64,000 nucleotides of DNA, taken from Paracentrotus lividus. Taxonomy: Eukaryota; Echinodermata; Echinoidea; Camarodonta; Echinidae. The translations under genes and the position numbers were made by a program. Below, piece by piece: positions 11,680 to 22,419 of the stretch. The DNA lies in assembly GCA_940671915.1 (NCBI GenBank), contig CALNVZ010003426.1, positions 11,125,694-11,189,693 of the forward strand, read 5' to 3'. Every line of letters begins with the position of its first letter. The first letter of the stretch is position 1. Under the pieces are notes generated by a model. It was given only the letters and a program-made list of their open reading frames with translations. It did not search any database and was not told the origin of the DNA.

Positions 11680-12192
11680 GTGCTAAAAAACGCAAGATTT
11701 TACAGGAAAAAAAAACCCGAATCATTCTGTATTTTTATGACAGAATAATTCTGTATATCTTTATAATGTGAAATTTTCTGCAATTTAACAGAACAGGTCT
11801 GTTTTAAAAAAGGAAAAAGATGTTTTATCACAGGAAATTGGTAGATTTTCATACCCCATATATCAATTTTACTGCAAATTGTGTTAAAAATTGTGTAATA
11901 AGATTACAAATGTTTTCGAAGCTCTGCTGCAGGAACTTATCTGGTTTTTTTTCAGGAGGAAAAAAAAACAGAATCATTCTGTATATTCTGGAAATTTTCT
12001 GTAATTTAACAGAACAGGTCCATTTAAAAAAAGGAAAAAAGCTTTATAGTAAAGGAAATTTGTAAAATTTCATACCCATTTACCAATTTTCTGTAATTTT
12101 ACTGCAAATTGTGCAGTAAGATTACAGGTGTTCTCTAAAATCTGCTGCAAGAACTTTTCTGTTTTTTTTAAGGAGAAATTTTCTAACAGTGT
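11680..12192 (+). mobile_element. TIR element with internally duplicated body
   Basis: The left end has CAGTGCTAAAAA and the right end TTCTAACAGTG followed by TA. The body holds two direct copies (about 11715-11940 and 11960-12190) of a unit rich in ACAGAATCATTCTGTAT, TTTAACAGAACAGGT and CTGCTGCAGGAACTT. A third, inverted copy of the unit lies at 12632-12899. Non-coding. Confidence 0.75.
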
Positions 12193-12454
12193 AGTAATGC
12201 GAAAATTGATGATCCTTCTACTTCAATTGCTCCTTTCATCTCTCTCGGCCTTTTTCATGTTGTGTAATAGAATAAGGTAATAATGTAAAGTAATGATAAG
12301 TATGAAAGGGCAAACATTTTTCTTTATAACTCTGTAAGTTTTTGTTCATCAAAACCAATTATGTCACGCGTTATTGTCGAGAGGAAATGTCGTCTTTTTG
12401 GCATTATTAAGCCAAACTTTCTTTATTTTCAATACACTCCTAATTATACCAAAG

Positions 12455-12622
12455 CAGGGGCTGCGGAGCGTGTTTGAAAGTAGAGGGGCCGAACGAAGAG
12501 TGAGGGGGGGGGGGTTCGAACGCTTAATATCACAAGTATAAATATGGTCATTTTTGAGTTCTTTTACCTCGGTTTACTGAAAAATAATGAGAGGCTGAAT
12601 GCCCCCAGCTCCACGGCCCCTG
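12455..12622. mobile_element. Small CAGGGGC-type TIR element
   Basis: The left end CAGGGGCTGCGGAGC and right end CTCCACGGCCCCTG are inverted relatives, with a G-run in the body. The same terminal family appears at 62023/63052 and within the foldback at 52836-56652 (near 53550 and 55490). Non-coding. Confidence 0.65.
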
Positions 12623-12631
12623 TAAAGTACC

Positions 12632-12899
12632 CAGTTAGAAAATTTCTCCGTAACACAGAAAAGTTCCTGCAGCAGGCCTTCAAGAACACCTGCAATCTTA
12701 CTGCACAATTTGCAGTGAAATTACAGAAAATTGGTATATGAGGTATGAAATTTTACAAATTTCCTGCAATAATTATTATTTCTTTTATAAACAGACCTGT
12801 TCTGTAAAATTACAGAACATTTCACGTCATAAAAATATACAGAATGATTCTGTAATTTTTTTCCCTTTAAAAATCTTCCGTATTAAAAAAAAAACAGTG
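12632..12899 (-). mobile_element. Inverted copy of the 11680 element
   Basis: Reads on + as CAGTTAGAAAATTTCTCC through to AAACAGTG. On the minus strand it matches the unit at 11960-12192, including the ACAGAATCATTCTGTA palindrome and the GCAGCAGG block. Single-unit version of that family. Confidence 0.75.
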
Positions 12900-13708
12900 T
12901 AGCATATTGCACGCACGGATCGATGCAACATACATATATATCAAGGAGCTTGAAGCTCCTTTGTCTATACCTTTCATCATATCATTATAGCCATTATCAT
13001 AGTCACATTTCGTTTGCATAGCCATTGTCATCAACGTCATAAAATAAACTATGCGATTTAACATTAGGCATGTCAAAGATTTCTCTTTATTTTCCGAGTT
13101 GGATGTTTGCTTTAAATCTCAGTGTCCATAAAACCGATTGAAAAGATAACAGATAATATTTACTTTTCTTCTCAGTTTGCATGCGTTATTGCCACTATCA
13201 TCATGATCATCATTGTCAATACAGATAATACGACTATTATCATCTGGCGTTATTGTTTATATTTTGTAATATCATCTCACAAAATGACCGTAAAAATGCA
13301 CAGCCTTTGCTTTTAACTATGTAACTCATTGGAGAAAAACGACTTGACAGCATATAATCATTTATTTTGTATACATTTTTTTTTATTATGGTGATAACAA
13401 TAATTTACCATTCTTCTACAACACATTGTCACATACATTCGTTTTAAAATAGCTTTGATAATTATACATTATCTTTAACTCTGTCAGCAGGTACATGCAC
13501 ATCATTTTTAGGCTAGTGAAATGTAATTTGTCTGGATTTTGTGAACAGAATTGAAGATGTTCTAATATATTTTACTCTTATTCTATTTTTAAGTGTAAAT
13601 AATTTTGACCAACAATCTAACCAATAATTAAAGTTGCAATTATCATCCGCATTTCATGTACGTTACGTGCATTCTCTTGAGATTGCTTAAACAGATATTA
13701 CACGAACC
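12900..13708. other. Gene-free AT-rich stretch
   Basis: No open frame with recognisable motifs, no clear repeat family. Short ATCAT-rich blocks only. Confidence 0.4.
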
Positions 13709-14073
13709 CTATAAAGGGAAATTCCAACCTTAGATTAATTTAGTGTTACTACAAGCAGAAAAAAGGAGTGAAAATTATCAACCTACGGAGAGCGAAATAA
13801 ATGAATTTTTAAAATGATGCTTTTTGTGACATCACTTCTGCTTTTTTTCTAAAATAGGCTATGCTGTGTATTGCAAATTCACTCAATTTTATTTCTATAT
13901 GGTAATTAATGAAAAAAAATCATGGAGACATGTGCAACAAACCAAACCAAAAAAAAAAAAAAAAAAAACAAAAACAACAAATCTCCCGAATGTCTGACAA
14001 TCTAATGAAGGCACATTGTATAATGTACATATGTACATATATGTATATATATATATAAATATATATTATATAT

Positions 14074-14106
<33 letters not shown>

Positions 14107-14664
14107 ATGTATATATATATATTCACTTTATTTGTCAAGATAAAGTTTTCCTCATAAATTTTCCTGAGTTGAAGTGATGGAAATATGTTATTCCACCTAT
14201 GCATTATGCATAAAGCATTATGCATTGTGCATAAAGTGATATATATTTTTTTTGAATTTCTACGTCCATGAAAATCTTCTTTTTTTCTATACTGATAACC
14301 TACTTAAAATCTTTGTTTTTGTATTTAGAAGGGATGCTGATTTTAAAATATTAGTATAGATGCAACAGTTAGTAGTATATTGCCATCAATATAACTTGGG
14401 CAAAGTTGAGAGGAAAACAGTTTCGTAACATTAAAAGTGAATATTTATCATAAAACAATATAGAAAATGCATGGCAAGTAGTGAAACTATGACATCACAG
14501 CTGTTGCCAATTTGGTATAGTGATCATATTTTTTTGCATCGTAAAGAAATTAATAACTTTCTTATTAGTAGTCTGATTTTCTTCTAACTTTTTTAAATCT
14601 GTTTTTTTAATTTTTCTCCTTTTGATAAGAACAACTTATTTTGGGTACGGACTTTCCCTTTAAG
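13709..14664. mobile_element. GGGAAA-ended TIR element containing a (TA)n run
   Basis: The left end TATAAAGGGAAATTCC and right end GGACTTTCCCTTTAAG are inverted. The reverse complement of 14664-14350 aligns base by base over about 250 bp with 43045-43310, and 14254-14370 aligns directly with 43400-43520. So this is one dispersed family with at least two copies here. A (TA)n microsatellite has grown in the middle. Non-coding. Confidence 0.7.
14036..14125. repeat. (TA)n microsatellite
   Basis: Roughly 90 bp of nearly pure TA dinucleotides with a few interruptions, inside the 13709-14664 element. Confidence 0.9.
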
Positions 14665-16647
14665 ACATTCATAATAATTGAAAATGCAAAATTAAAACCC
14701 TTCACAATTTTTTTATTTACTAGTCAATTTTTTGCCAAAACTTCACTGATAAGTTTTTGGAATTTGTCTGCGTTAAAAACACAACCTGGGCGATTCCATG
14801 TTGTGTCATACTGGACATTTTGACTACATTTTGCATCCTTTTCACATTAAAATAAAATAATATTTTCTTGATTGATGGTGATCCTGAAGTACCAGAAGTG
14901 GCACAAGAACAAAGACTTGACTCGATTACACCTATTTACAATTGAAATGAAAAATATTACCGTGTCGAACGGGACACACACACACACAAAAAAAAAACAC
15001 CACACACACAAAGAGACAAAAACAACAAAAGCCTGGAATCGCCCACCTGATTTCATGGTGAACTTTTACATTATACGTAATTTCACTTTACATTATACGT
15101 AAAGTATACGTGCACTCCTGTCATACGTGCATTCATGTCATATTTTATTGATTTTTTATTAATCATATTCGCTAAAAAAAGAAAAGCAAAGCCCATTTGA
15201 TTATGATACTTTTTAATGTAAGTTCACCATTTCTAAACATGGATATGCGCTGTTTTTGCATAGTGATAGACTTCTTTTAGCTCTCGTTGACATAATAACT
15301 TATTCGCAACATAAAGAAATGTTGCAATTATTTACTGAGTTACTTTAGTAATCAGAAATTTACATTTGTAGATTAATTATTACTTTTCATTCACTACACA
15401 TATTGCATGAAATATTTATATAGATATTTTGATGTATCGATTTGGGGTGTTCATATGAGGATTAATCCCCCCCCCAAAAAAAACAAAAACAAAAACAAAA
15501 ACAAACAAACAAACAAACAAACAAAAAAAAAATAAAATGTAACACTTATTCATGTAGTTCTAAATTTATCTTGAAACATGTTGAGATGAGGAAATGAAAA
15601 TTCCGATTTGTTTTTGTTTATTAATTTTCATAAGCTTATGGCTATCATGGCTATCAACTTGCGATCAAAATTACCTCTGGTGCATATGACGATTAGAGGT
15701 ATGCTACCTCTCTGTCTGGAGGCTTAACTATAAATAACAGTTCATTTTTCCAATATGATCATTTGAAATTCGCATTCTACACTTCTATTTCAATAGCCTA
15801 ATAAATAAATTATGTGTGTTTGATTATCTTAATGTAAACTATAATAAAGAAACAAACCTTTATAGCTCCTGGGCTTCACTATTAAAGACAATGAGATATT
15901 TTTAGTTCAATACTGGAGGTATGAGAGAGAGAGAGAAAACAAGGTACAATGTGTAATCCTAGTTTGCATTGACATTTTTTGTTGAAAAATATTAGTGCAA
16001 TGAGAATTGACCTCTTCAATCATAATGCAAGATGTTTTACTTTTTTGAAAACCTATCAATATCAAACACAAATAAAAAATAAAAAAAAGATAGAAAAAAT
16101 TGTTGAAATTACCATTGATATAAAATGTCCTATTAATGTCATATTAATGTCCTTATAATGTCATATTTGGTAAAAACGATGGACATTATTGTCATAATAA
16201 GAAACTATGAACATAATTTATTTGCGTTTCTCAACTTAGTAAAGTTGAATTCATCGTTTGAATGAATTCGGCGCTTGTGAGCAAGTTTGCAAAGAAATTA
16301 TTTACATTAATACCGGATTATACCCAGCGGTAGCAAACTTGCCTCCCAATATGTGTGTGTTGTTGAATTTCTTGTTAAAATAATGGATCTACTATAGTAA
16401 TAAGAAAAAAAAAGCGTTGTACATAGCAACCTTAATGCCTGATTACAACTGACATTGAAATACCATTAAGAGGATGACTTTCACTCTAATGCCTAAAAGG
16501 CCTCACAAAACATAGAAAATAGGACATAATCCAACAAAGTACCAAAATATATATTAACAATGAAGGCTCCTTAGGCTATATTGCACTTTAAACATTATAT
16601 TCTTGCACTGTTTACCCGTTACGTTTTTACACACGAAAAATCTAGGC
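14665..16647. other. Gene-free stretch 3' of the GPCR
   Basis: AT-rich, with an AAAAC/AAAC low-complexity run at about 15470-15535 and a short CA tract near 14977-15010. On the minus strand an AATAAA lies at 16222-16217, about 430 bp past the GPCR stop, a possible polyadenylation signal. Otherwise nothing recognised. Confidence 0.4.
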
Positions 16648-17601
16648 CTACTCACTACAATTTACACGTGTATGAATTTGTCTGCGCAGTATACTTCTCG
16701 CCTCCCTTGTCGTCATGATGTAGATAATTGGACGTATCCAACTAGCTATAGGCCCAAAGGTGTCAAGAAAATCAAGGGTTCCAAAAAAATCTTGAAACGT
16801 GAGAAAAAGAATCCACGGCAACCAACAAATGTAAAACGGTACCGTCAAAAGAACAACGGTTGAAACACCCCTGTTATATGAACGTCGCGCCGTCACAGGT
16901 GCTTCGTCTCCTGATGGGAACGCGGTCGATACCGTTGCAGCCGCGATGGCGCGTGATTGTCGGTAAGAGACACGCAGTAGGGCGAGATTTGTCAACGTCA
17001 TAAAAATCAGCGTTGTGCTTATAGGAACTACAAGATAAAGTGAAAGAAATATGTCTTCCCAATTCCGAGTCGCAAAGGGCCAATTTCTGTTGATGCAGTT
17101 CGAGATGAGGACGTTAGAGAAGCGCTCCAACCCCGGTATAGGTATGTAAAACATACACGCAGTTGAAAAGAAGCATATCATTACAACGAGTGTGGTTGCA
17201 ACGCGACGGTGTGTGATGAGCGTCGGGTAACGAAGCGGTCGAGTGATCATAACGTAGCGGTCCAAACTGATAAGCGAGACACTGGTCAAAATGGACAACG
17301 CGATGACACGGTGGAAATACGGTAGGGAACTGTTCACGATGCGGCAAGTGTACGGATCGTTGAACAGGAACCAAAGAATCGACCACAGGTTCCAACATAA
17401 TCCCATTCCGAGGTCCAACCACGCCAGGACACTGTGGAGCAAACGCTGACTCTCACTGATATCTCGTTGAACCCTCAGTATCACTAGAGCCATGGGATTA
17501 AGCACGAAAGAAAGAATGAGATTTGACACAAACACGATTGTTAATGAGATGTCTAGGGATGCTTTCACGGGCGGCACATCACTCACTGTTGTATTTTCCA
17601 T
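16648..17601 (-). CDS. Class A G-protein-coupled receptor, intronless
   Basis: A seven-helix plasma-membrane receptor of 317 residues in one intact exon. Visible family marks: LNPMAL in TM1 (about 19-41), LAWLDL in TM2 with the conserved Asp63, SLDRYVMITRPLRYP at the end of TM3 (DRY at 114-116), Cys86 and Cys169 positioned for the extracellular disulphide, CWLP in TM6 (259-262), and RPIIY in TM7 (290-294). TM7 therefore has Arg where NPxxY has Asn. NTT at 3-5 and NSS at 90-92 are candidate glycosylation sites. The start is the first Met of the frame, with an acidic N terminus before TM1. It resembles trace-amine/melatonin-like rhodopsin-family receptors; sea urchins carry large expansions of such single-exon receptors. 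The ligand cannot be predicted. GC content is clearly above the flanks, as expected for a conserved coding exon. Confidence 0.93.
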   Translation of the reverse strand: MENTTVSDVPPVKASLDISLTIVFVSNLILSFVLNPMALVILRVQRDISESQRLLHSVLAWLDLGMGLCWNLWSILWFLFNDPYTCRIVNSSLPYFHRVIALSILTSVSLISLDRYVMITRPLRYPTLITHRRVATTLVVMICFFSTACMFYIPIPGLERFSNVLISNCINRNWPFATRNWEDIFLSLYLVVPISTTLIFMTLTNLALLRVSYRQSRAIAAATVSTAFPSGDEAPVTARRSYNRGVSTVVLLTVPFYICWLPWILFLTFQDFFGTLDFLDTFGPIASWIRPIIYIMTTREARSILRRQIHTRVNCSE

Positions 17602-18229
17602 CTGTATCTCCTTTGCTTTTTAAAAACTCGTATACAAGGTAAGTATTTATGTTCTGAAATTCAAAATAATTATAAAAAAGATGATGAACTGATGCACTTT
17701 TTGAAGCGCTTCCTATAACATCGACATTCATGTAAATGTCTGAAGCTCTAAATTATCAATTGTTGTTCAAATTGAGCATCTGTGAGCCCTAGAGTTGTGA
17801 TCGCATTATACGATTTCTCTTCAAATGGATAAATACCAAAGCTCATCTCAAGCACAAGTTTCCGCATCTCCTTAGGGAGAGACATGTACAGTGAAGTGCA
17901 GGTCATATTTATTGAGCAGAAAGTGTGGCGATGCAGGGAGCCGAATCGTCAAACGCGGAGCGCATGGCGAAATGATCGTACAGGTATGCTGAGATTACTA
18001 AAACAAATCTGGTTAACAAAACGCATGCGTATCAGTAGGAGTCACAACACTGGTTAAGCCCTTGTCACACCTGTAGAGGCGAACCCGAGCGAAGACCATA
18101 CTAAACAATAGTAACTTAGTGCATGGCACGGAGTCTATACTGAATTCGGTTTAGATGTATGACTGTGTTATCAGTTAGCAGGTACCTATAATATATTCAC
18201 GGTCGTGATAATATTTGACATTATTATAT
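17602..18229. other. 5' flank of the GPCR
   Basis: Upstream of the receptor on the minus strand. The bases just before the ATG read GGAGATACAG, so a 3' splice site immediately before the start codon, and hence an upstream 5' UTR exon, is possible but unproven. No TATA box stands out. Confidence 0.35.
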
Positions 18230-18300
18230 GATTTTTTTTTGGCGGACCTGAGCGCAATATAAGTACCCGCAATCATTATCATTATTATTATAAGCAACAA
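18230..18300 (+). mobile_element. SINE tail fragment
   Basis: GGCGGACCTGAGCGCAATATAAG followed in turn by an (ATT)n-like tail. The core resembles the GCGCTATATAAG segment of the SINE at 29160-29428, so this is a 3' piece of a related SINE. Confidence 0.5.
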
Positions 18301-18325
18301 ATCCATATTTCATTTATCTGCATAC

Positions 18326-18345
18326 AAAAAAAGAAAAAAAAAAAG

Positions 18346-18399
<54 letters not shown>
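18326..18399. repeat. Poly(A) run
   Basis: About 70 bases of nearly pure A with a few G. It may be the tail of a retroposed copy, but no body with a matching target duplication could be identified. Confidence 0.9.
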
Positions 18400-18404
<5 letters not shown>

Positions 18405-18586
18405 AATATGCGTAACAAAGACTTGGATTTAATTGATATGATTGTTTTAATGGATTAACGAGTATGGTATTAAACATGTTAAATGTCTGGCACGAGCCTA
18501 ATATTGGAATCGTGTATAAATATGCCCTAATTACAATTTTTTATTATTTTTTGTTACTGTAAATGAAAGTTTCAGGTAAAACAATT

Positions 18587-18963
18587 AATGCGGCGGTCAC
18601 AACTCGCCGTATCTTCGACGTGCAACTCCCTATGATGGATTTCGTAGAAAAATCGTGCAGCGCAGTTACATCGGAGGCACGTACCATGTACGACGTGCAG
18701 GAAGTTTTTCCAGTACCCTTACTACAGAAACGCAGGAATTGCAGAAATTGACCAACGACCAGTGCATTCATTGTACATGCAACGCAGGCTACGTTGATGG
18801 CACGTGCCCCGTAGCCTACGACGAGTTGTGACCGCCACATTACTACAGAAACGCAGGAATTGCAGAAATTGACCAACGACCTGTGCATGCCTTGCACATG
18901 CAACGCAAGCTACGTTGATGGCACGTGCCCCGTAGCCTACGACGAGTTGCGACCGCCGCATTA
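18587..18963. mobile_element. ATGCGGCGG-TIR MITE, copy 1 with duplicated right part
   Basis: Starts AATGCGGCGGTCACAACTCG and ends with its complement; the sequence just outside reads TTA/TAA, compatible with a TA target. The right-hand 121 bp (18720-18840) is repeated immediately as 18841-18961, so the element carries two right ends. The body is GC-rich and CACGTG-bearing, unlike the AT-rich flanks. Non-coding. Confidence 0.82.
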
Positions 18964-19063
18964 AGGACCAATTTCATAAAATATGACATTGAAACAGTTT
19001 TGTGTACGCTTTATGATAAACGAAAAATATTATTGTTATATCTATTTTTTGATATGTGTGCTT

Positions 19064-19318
19064 AATGCGGGGGTCACAACTCGCCGTACCTTCGACGTGC
19101 AACTCCCTACGATGGATTTCGTAGAAAATTCGTGTAGCGGAAGTACCTTGGAGGTACAATGCATGTACGACGTGCAGGGAGTTTTTACAATACCCTTACT
19201 ACAGAAACGCAGGAATCGCAGAAGTTGACCCAGGACCTGTGCGTGCATTGCACATGCAACGCAGGCTACGTCGATTGCACGTGCCCCGTAGGCTACGACG
19301 AGTTGTGACCGCCGCATT
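19064..19318. mobile_element. ATGCGGCGG-TIR MITE, copy 2
   Basis: 255 bp, highly similar to 18587-18840 along its whole length, with ends AATGCGGGGGTCACAACTCG and CGAGTTGTGACCGCCGCATT. Only about 100 bp separate it from copy 1. This copy lacks the extra right-hand duplication. Confidence 0.85.
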
Positions 19319-19404
19319 AGAAAGTTATGGAGTGAGCATTTCCAGCTTAATATTCTTATGCAGAGTGTAACAGTGACTACTGTTTTTCTCTGAAAAAAGG
19401 CATT

Positions 19405-19697
19405 CATTCGTTTTACTACCTTTTCACAACCGAATTTCAATCTCCCTTTTTTCAATTGAATGTGTATTTACTAATTCACATTCGTTTTACTACCTTCTCA
19501 AAACCGAAATTCAATCTCCTTTTTTCAATTGAGTGCGTATTTACTAATTTACATTCGTTTTACTACCTTCTCACAACCGAAATTCAATCTCCTTTTTTCA
19601 ATTGAGAGCGTATTTACTCATTTACATTCGTTTTACTACCTTCTCACAACTGAAATTCAATCTCTCTTTTTTTCAACTGAGTGCGTATTTACATTTA
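19405..19697. repeat. 73-bp tandem repeat, four copies
   Basis: Units start CATTCGTTTTACTACCTT at 19405, 19479, 19552 and 19625. Copies differ by a few substitutions, mostly at AATTGA(A/G)TG(T/C)GT positions. No gene in it; an open frame across it is a by-product of the repeat. Confidence 0.9.
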
Positions 19698-19924
19698 GAG
19701 AGCATGCCATAAATATTTTGATATTGAATTCATCGCTTTTATACTTTTAATTTTAAATAACGATGCGCTGTTTTTTCGGCATGGGTATGAATTATGCATT
19801 TTATATCAATAGCGGCTTCGTAATTACACGGATACAAGATAATTTAAAATGCATTAGATTTCACCTCGAAAAGCTCATGATATCTGATGATTAAAAGCAC
19901 CTCGGCTAGATCATACCTCTCCAA

Positions 19925-20110
19925 CACCCAATGACATGATCGCTTATGACAATGACAATGACAATGATATTTTATTTCTTGAAACGGCCCCTCATGGGGA
20001 CATGGAAGAAATACAATCAAAATCATACAAGTTGTAAATGGCAATATTTGGCATAAACGTAGAATAATATAGAAAAGAAAAACAGCACAAGAGAAATAAC
20101 ACAAAACAAA
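19925..20110 (-). mobile_element. LINE 3'-end fragment
   Basis: A (GACAAT)n block followed by TATTTTATTTCTTGAAACGG reads on the minus strand as a LINE 3' UTR ending in a short simple-repeat tail, like the 3' end at 35486. Only the terminal part is present, as is usual for 5'-truncated copies. Confidence 0.45.
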
Positions 20111-20120
20111 AATCGAGTGA

Positions 20121-20917
20121 TAGGGGAGACCGGGGATGGAAGTTACACGGGTCAGTTGTTACAGTTCTCTGTGTTCTAAGCTGGAACAAGAGAGGATGTG
20201 CTAACTGGCATCTATATACAGTCTACACATAGCTGTGATGAACTGCCGGTCGTGAGGGTTCTCCCTTGTTTTATTAAAAAGTACAACAAAAACCATTTTT
20301 TACAGTTCAAAGTATTTGACAAAATTGAAATTTTGCTATAATAGCTCTTACAACTGAAGGCACATTATGATAGTCTGGTATTGTAAATATAATACATGTA
20401 TGTCACCAATATACCCCCTAGCCATGCCATGTAATTCTTCCTAATGGCTGTGCTACAGTTGATTTTGTGTGTAAAATCACCCATGTCGATGTAACAACTT
20501 ACCCCAATTGCATTACATATGTAAAATTACATTTTGTCTCAATTTTCAGGTGTTAATATTTGTATGTTTCTATTATTACTTTTGTCTACTCTAGAGCTCT
20601 ACTTGATCTACTGTTAACGATGCCAAGAAACTAGAAAGTTGAAACAAAAGTATGGTATAAGATATTTACACATTGTCAACCTACCCCGTGTATTTAGATA
20701 TTGTAACAATTTACCCCGTATACGGGGTAGGTTGTTACAAAAAATTTCTTCATTAATTAAGCTGTAGTTAATTAGTGTTTACATGTTTTTATATGCCTCA
20801 GGTTTTAGCAAACATAATAGGCTAACTACAGACCGAAGATGAAGTGCGTGGGTTCTTTCATTAGAATTATCTGGCCCAAAATGTGAATTTTGTAACGTCC
20901 ATCCCCGGTCTCCCCTA
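20121..20917. mobile_element. TIR element, TAGGGGAGACCGGGG family
   Basis: About 795 bp with 27-bp terminal inverted repeats (TAGGGGAGACCGGGGATGG at the left, complement at the right) that differ at one base; the outer TA may be the target duplication. Inside, ACCCCGTATACGGGGT forms a perfect palindrome near 20715-20730 and similar ACCCC motifs recur. No transposase frame, so non-autonomous. Confidence 0.8.
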
Positions 20918-22419
20918 CTATTGAAGTCGTGAAAGTAGTCCTATTTGATTGACTTTGTTTACTCGCTAAAAGTAAATCCGTTTATATCTGCTGAATATCC
21001 GTGCTCTTTCTCTCTCTCTCCCTCTACAAAAAAAAAACAAAACAAAACAAAAACAAAACAAAACAAAACAAACAAAAAACAAAACAAAACAAAAAAAGAA
21101 ATTAAAAAAAAATGAAAAAGTTCGAGTGAATTTGGAGTGAAAATATACAGTTTACTCATTTGTAGTTTATTTTCCCTTCAAATTCACTCATTTTATATTT
21201 TCCCTCCAAATTCACTCTACTGATAATCACTCCTTCAAGAGTGAACATTTCAACATTTTTTTTGTATTGGTTTCCCTCGTTCACTCGTGTCCTCTTGTTC
21301 TACCAATTTGTTCTTTTTTTTCCTTGGCTTACCAAGGTTTGATACTGAGTTTCGTCTTCAATTTAGAACCGTTATTTTCCCCCAGAGTGGGAAAGTAGGC
21401 CTAACCCCTCTCATTTATTAATAGAAAGAAGAGATAAAGTGGTCATAGCCAATTCGAGTGATATTTTACTCATTTTGAAGTTCTATTCCACGCATTTACT
21501 TTTAGTATATTAGTATAATACGAAGTATTTCATAGTATGATTAACGTTGTTATTCAACATATTAAACAGAAAATATCGGCACTAAACATTTAAACCACGA
21601 AAAATGCTTATATATCATCATTTAAAATGCCGTCCTATAGAAATGTACATTTAAACACTGATTGTTAAATAATTTTATATTCAAAGATACATTTTCCCAA
21701 TTTGATCAACACTACCATTTTGTTATCGCCATCTCGCCAAATGTCAATTTTTCTGAAAAGTCACGATTTACTCTTTCCCGCAATCGACTCTGTTTGAAAT
21801 AAGTCAGGCATTGTTTGCATATAATGGGCTAAGAATAAAAATGTTGGCATAAACGGGTTTTAGAAAATATATTTTTGTTGACCATTGAATATCACTGACA
21901 TTATTAACTAAATTTTTTTTCCTTCTCCTTTTAACATTTTATAACGCTGTAATATTAATAAAGCCTATTTAACGTTCCTTTGCCAATATGCTAAAACTAC
22001 GTGAATACGCTCTCAAATACCCCGTGAATTATTTAGTTTAGGAAGAAGGGGGTTTAAACTTCCTAGATAAACCAAATCTTTTGAGACAATGTATACACTA
22101 ATTATCTGTATGTGTCAGTCTTTTATGTCGGGTTAAATACTATTCGTGCTGCCGCAAAAAGTCAAGATATATGTTCACACCAGACAGAAGAGAGAGAGAG
22201 AGAGAGATGGGAGAAAAAGAAAAAAAGAAAAAGAAAAGATGTTCTCTATGACAATAATGTTTGATTAGGTTCACGTTTCAAAATTAAAAAGTGAGACTTG
22301 TCACGAATTTGAACATTCTTGCCGACGCTGTAAATGTAATCAATCAAAATATATACGGCAAATACACAGGACCAAGTAAGTTTTTCTATGAATGATTTTG
22401 TATAATGCCTAAGTACAAT
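20918..22419. other. Gene-free stretch with low-complexity tracts
   Basis: Holds an ACAAAAC-type run at about 21028-21118, a small inverted repeat at 21124-21222 (AGTGAATTTGGAG and its complement) and a (GA)n tract near 22190-22210. No coding signal. Confidence 0.45.

Noticed and set aside
18544-19455. Several open frames on both strands
   Set aside because: By-products of the GC-rich ATGCGGCGG MITE copies, which repeat the same peptide pieces.
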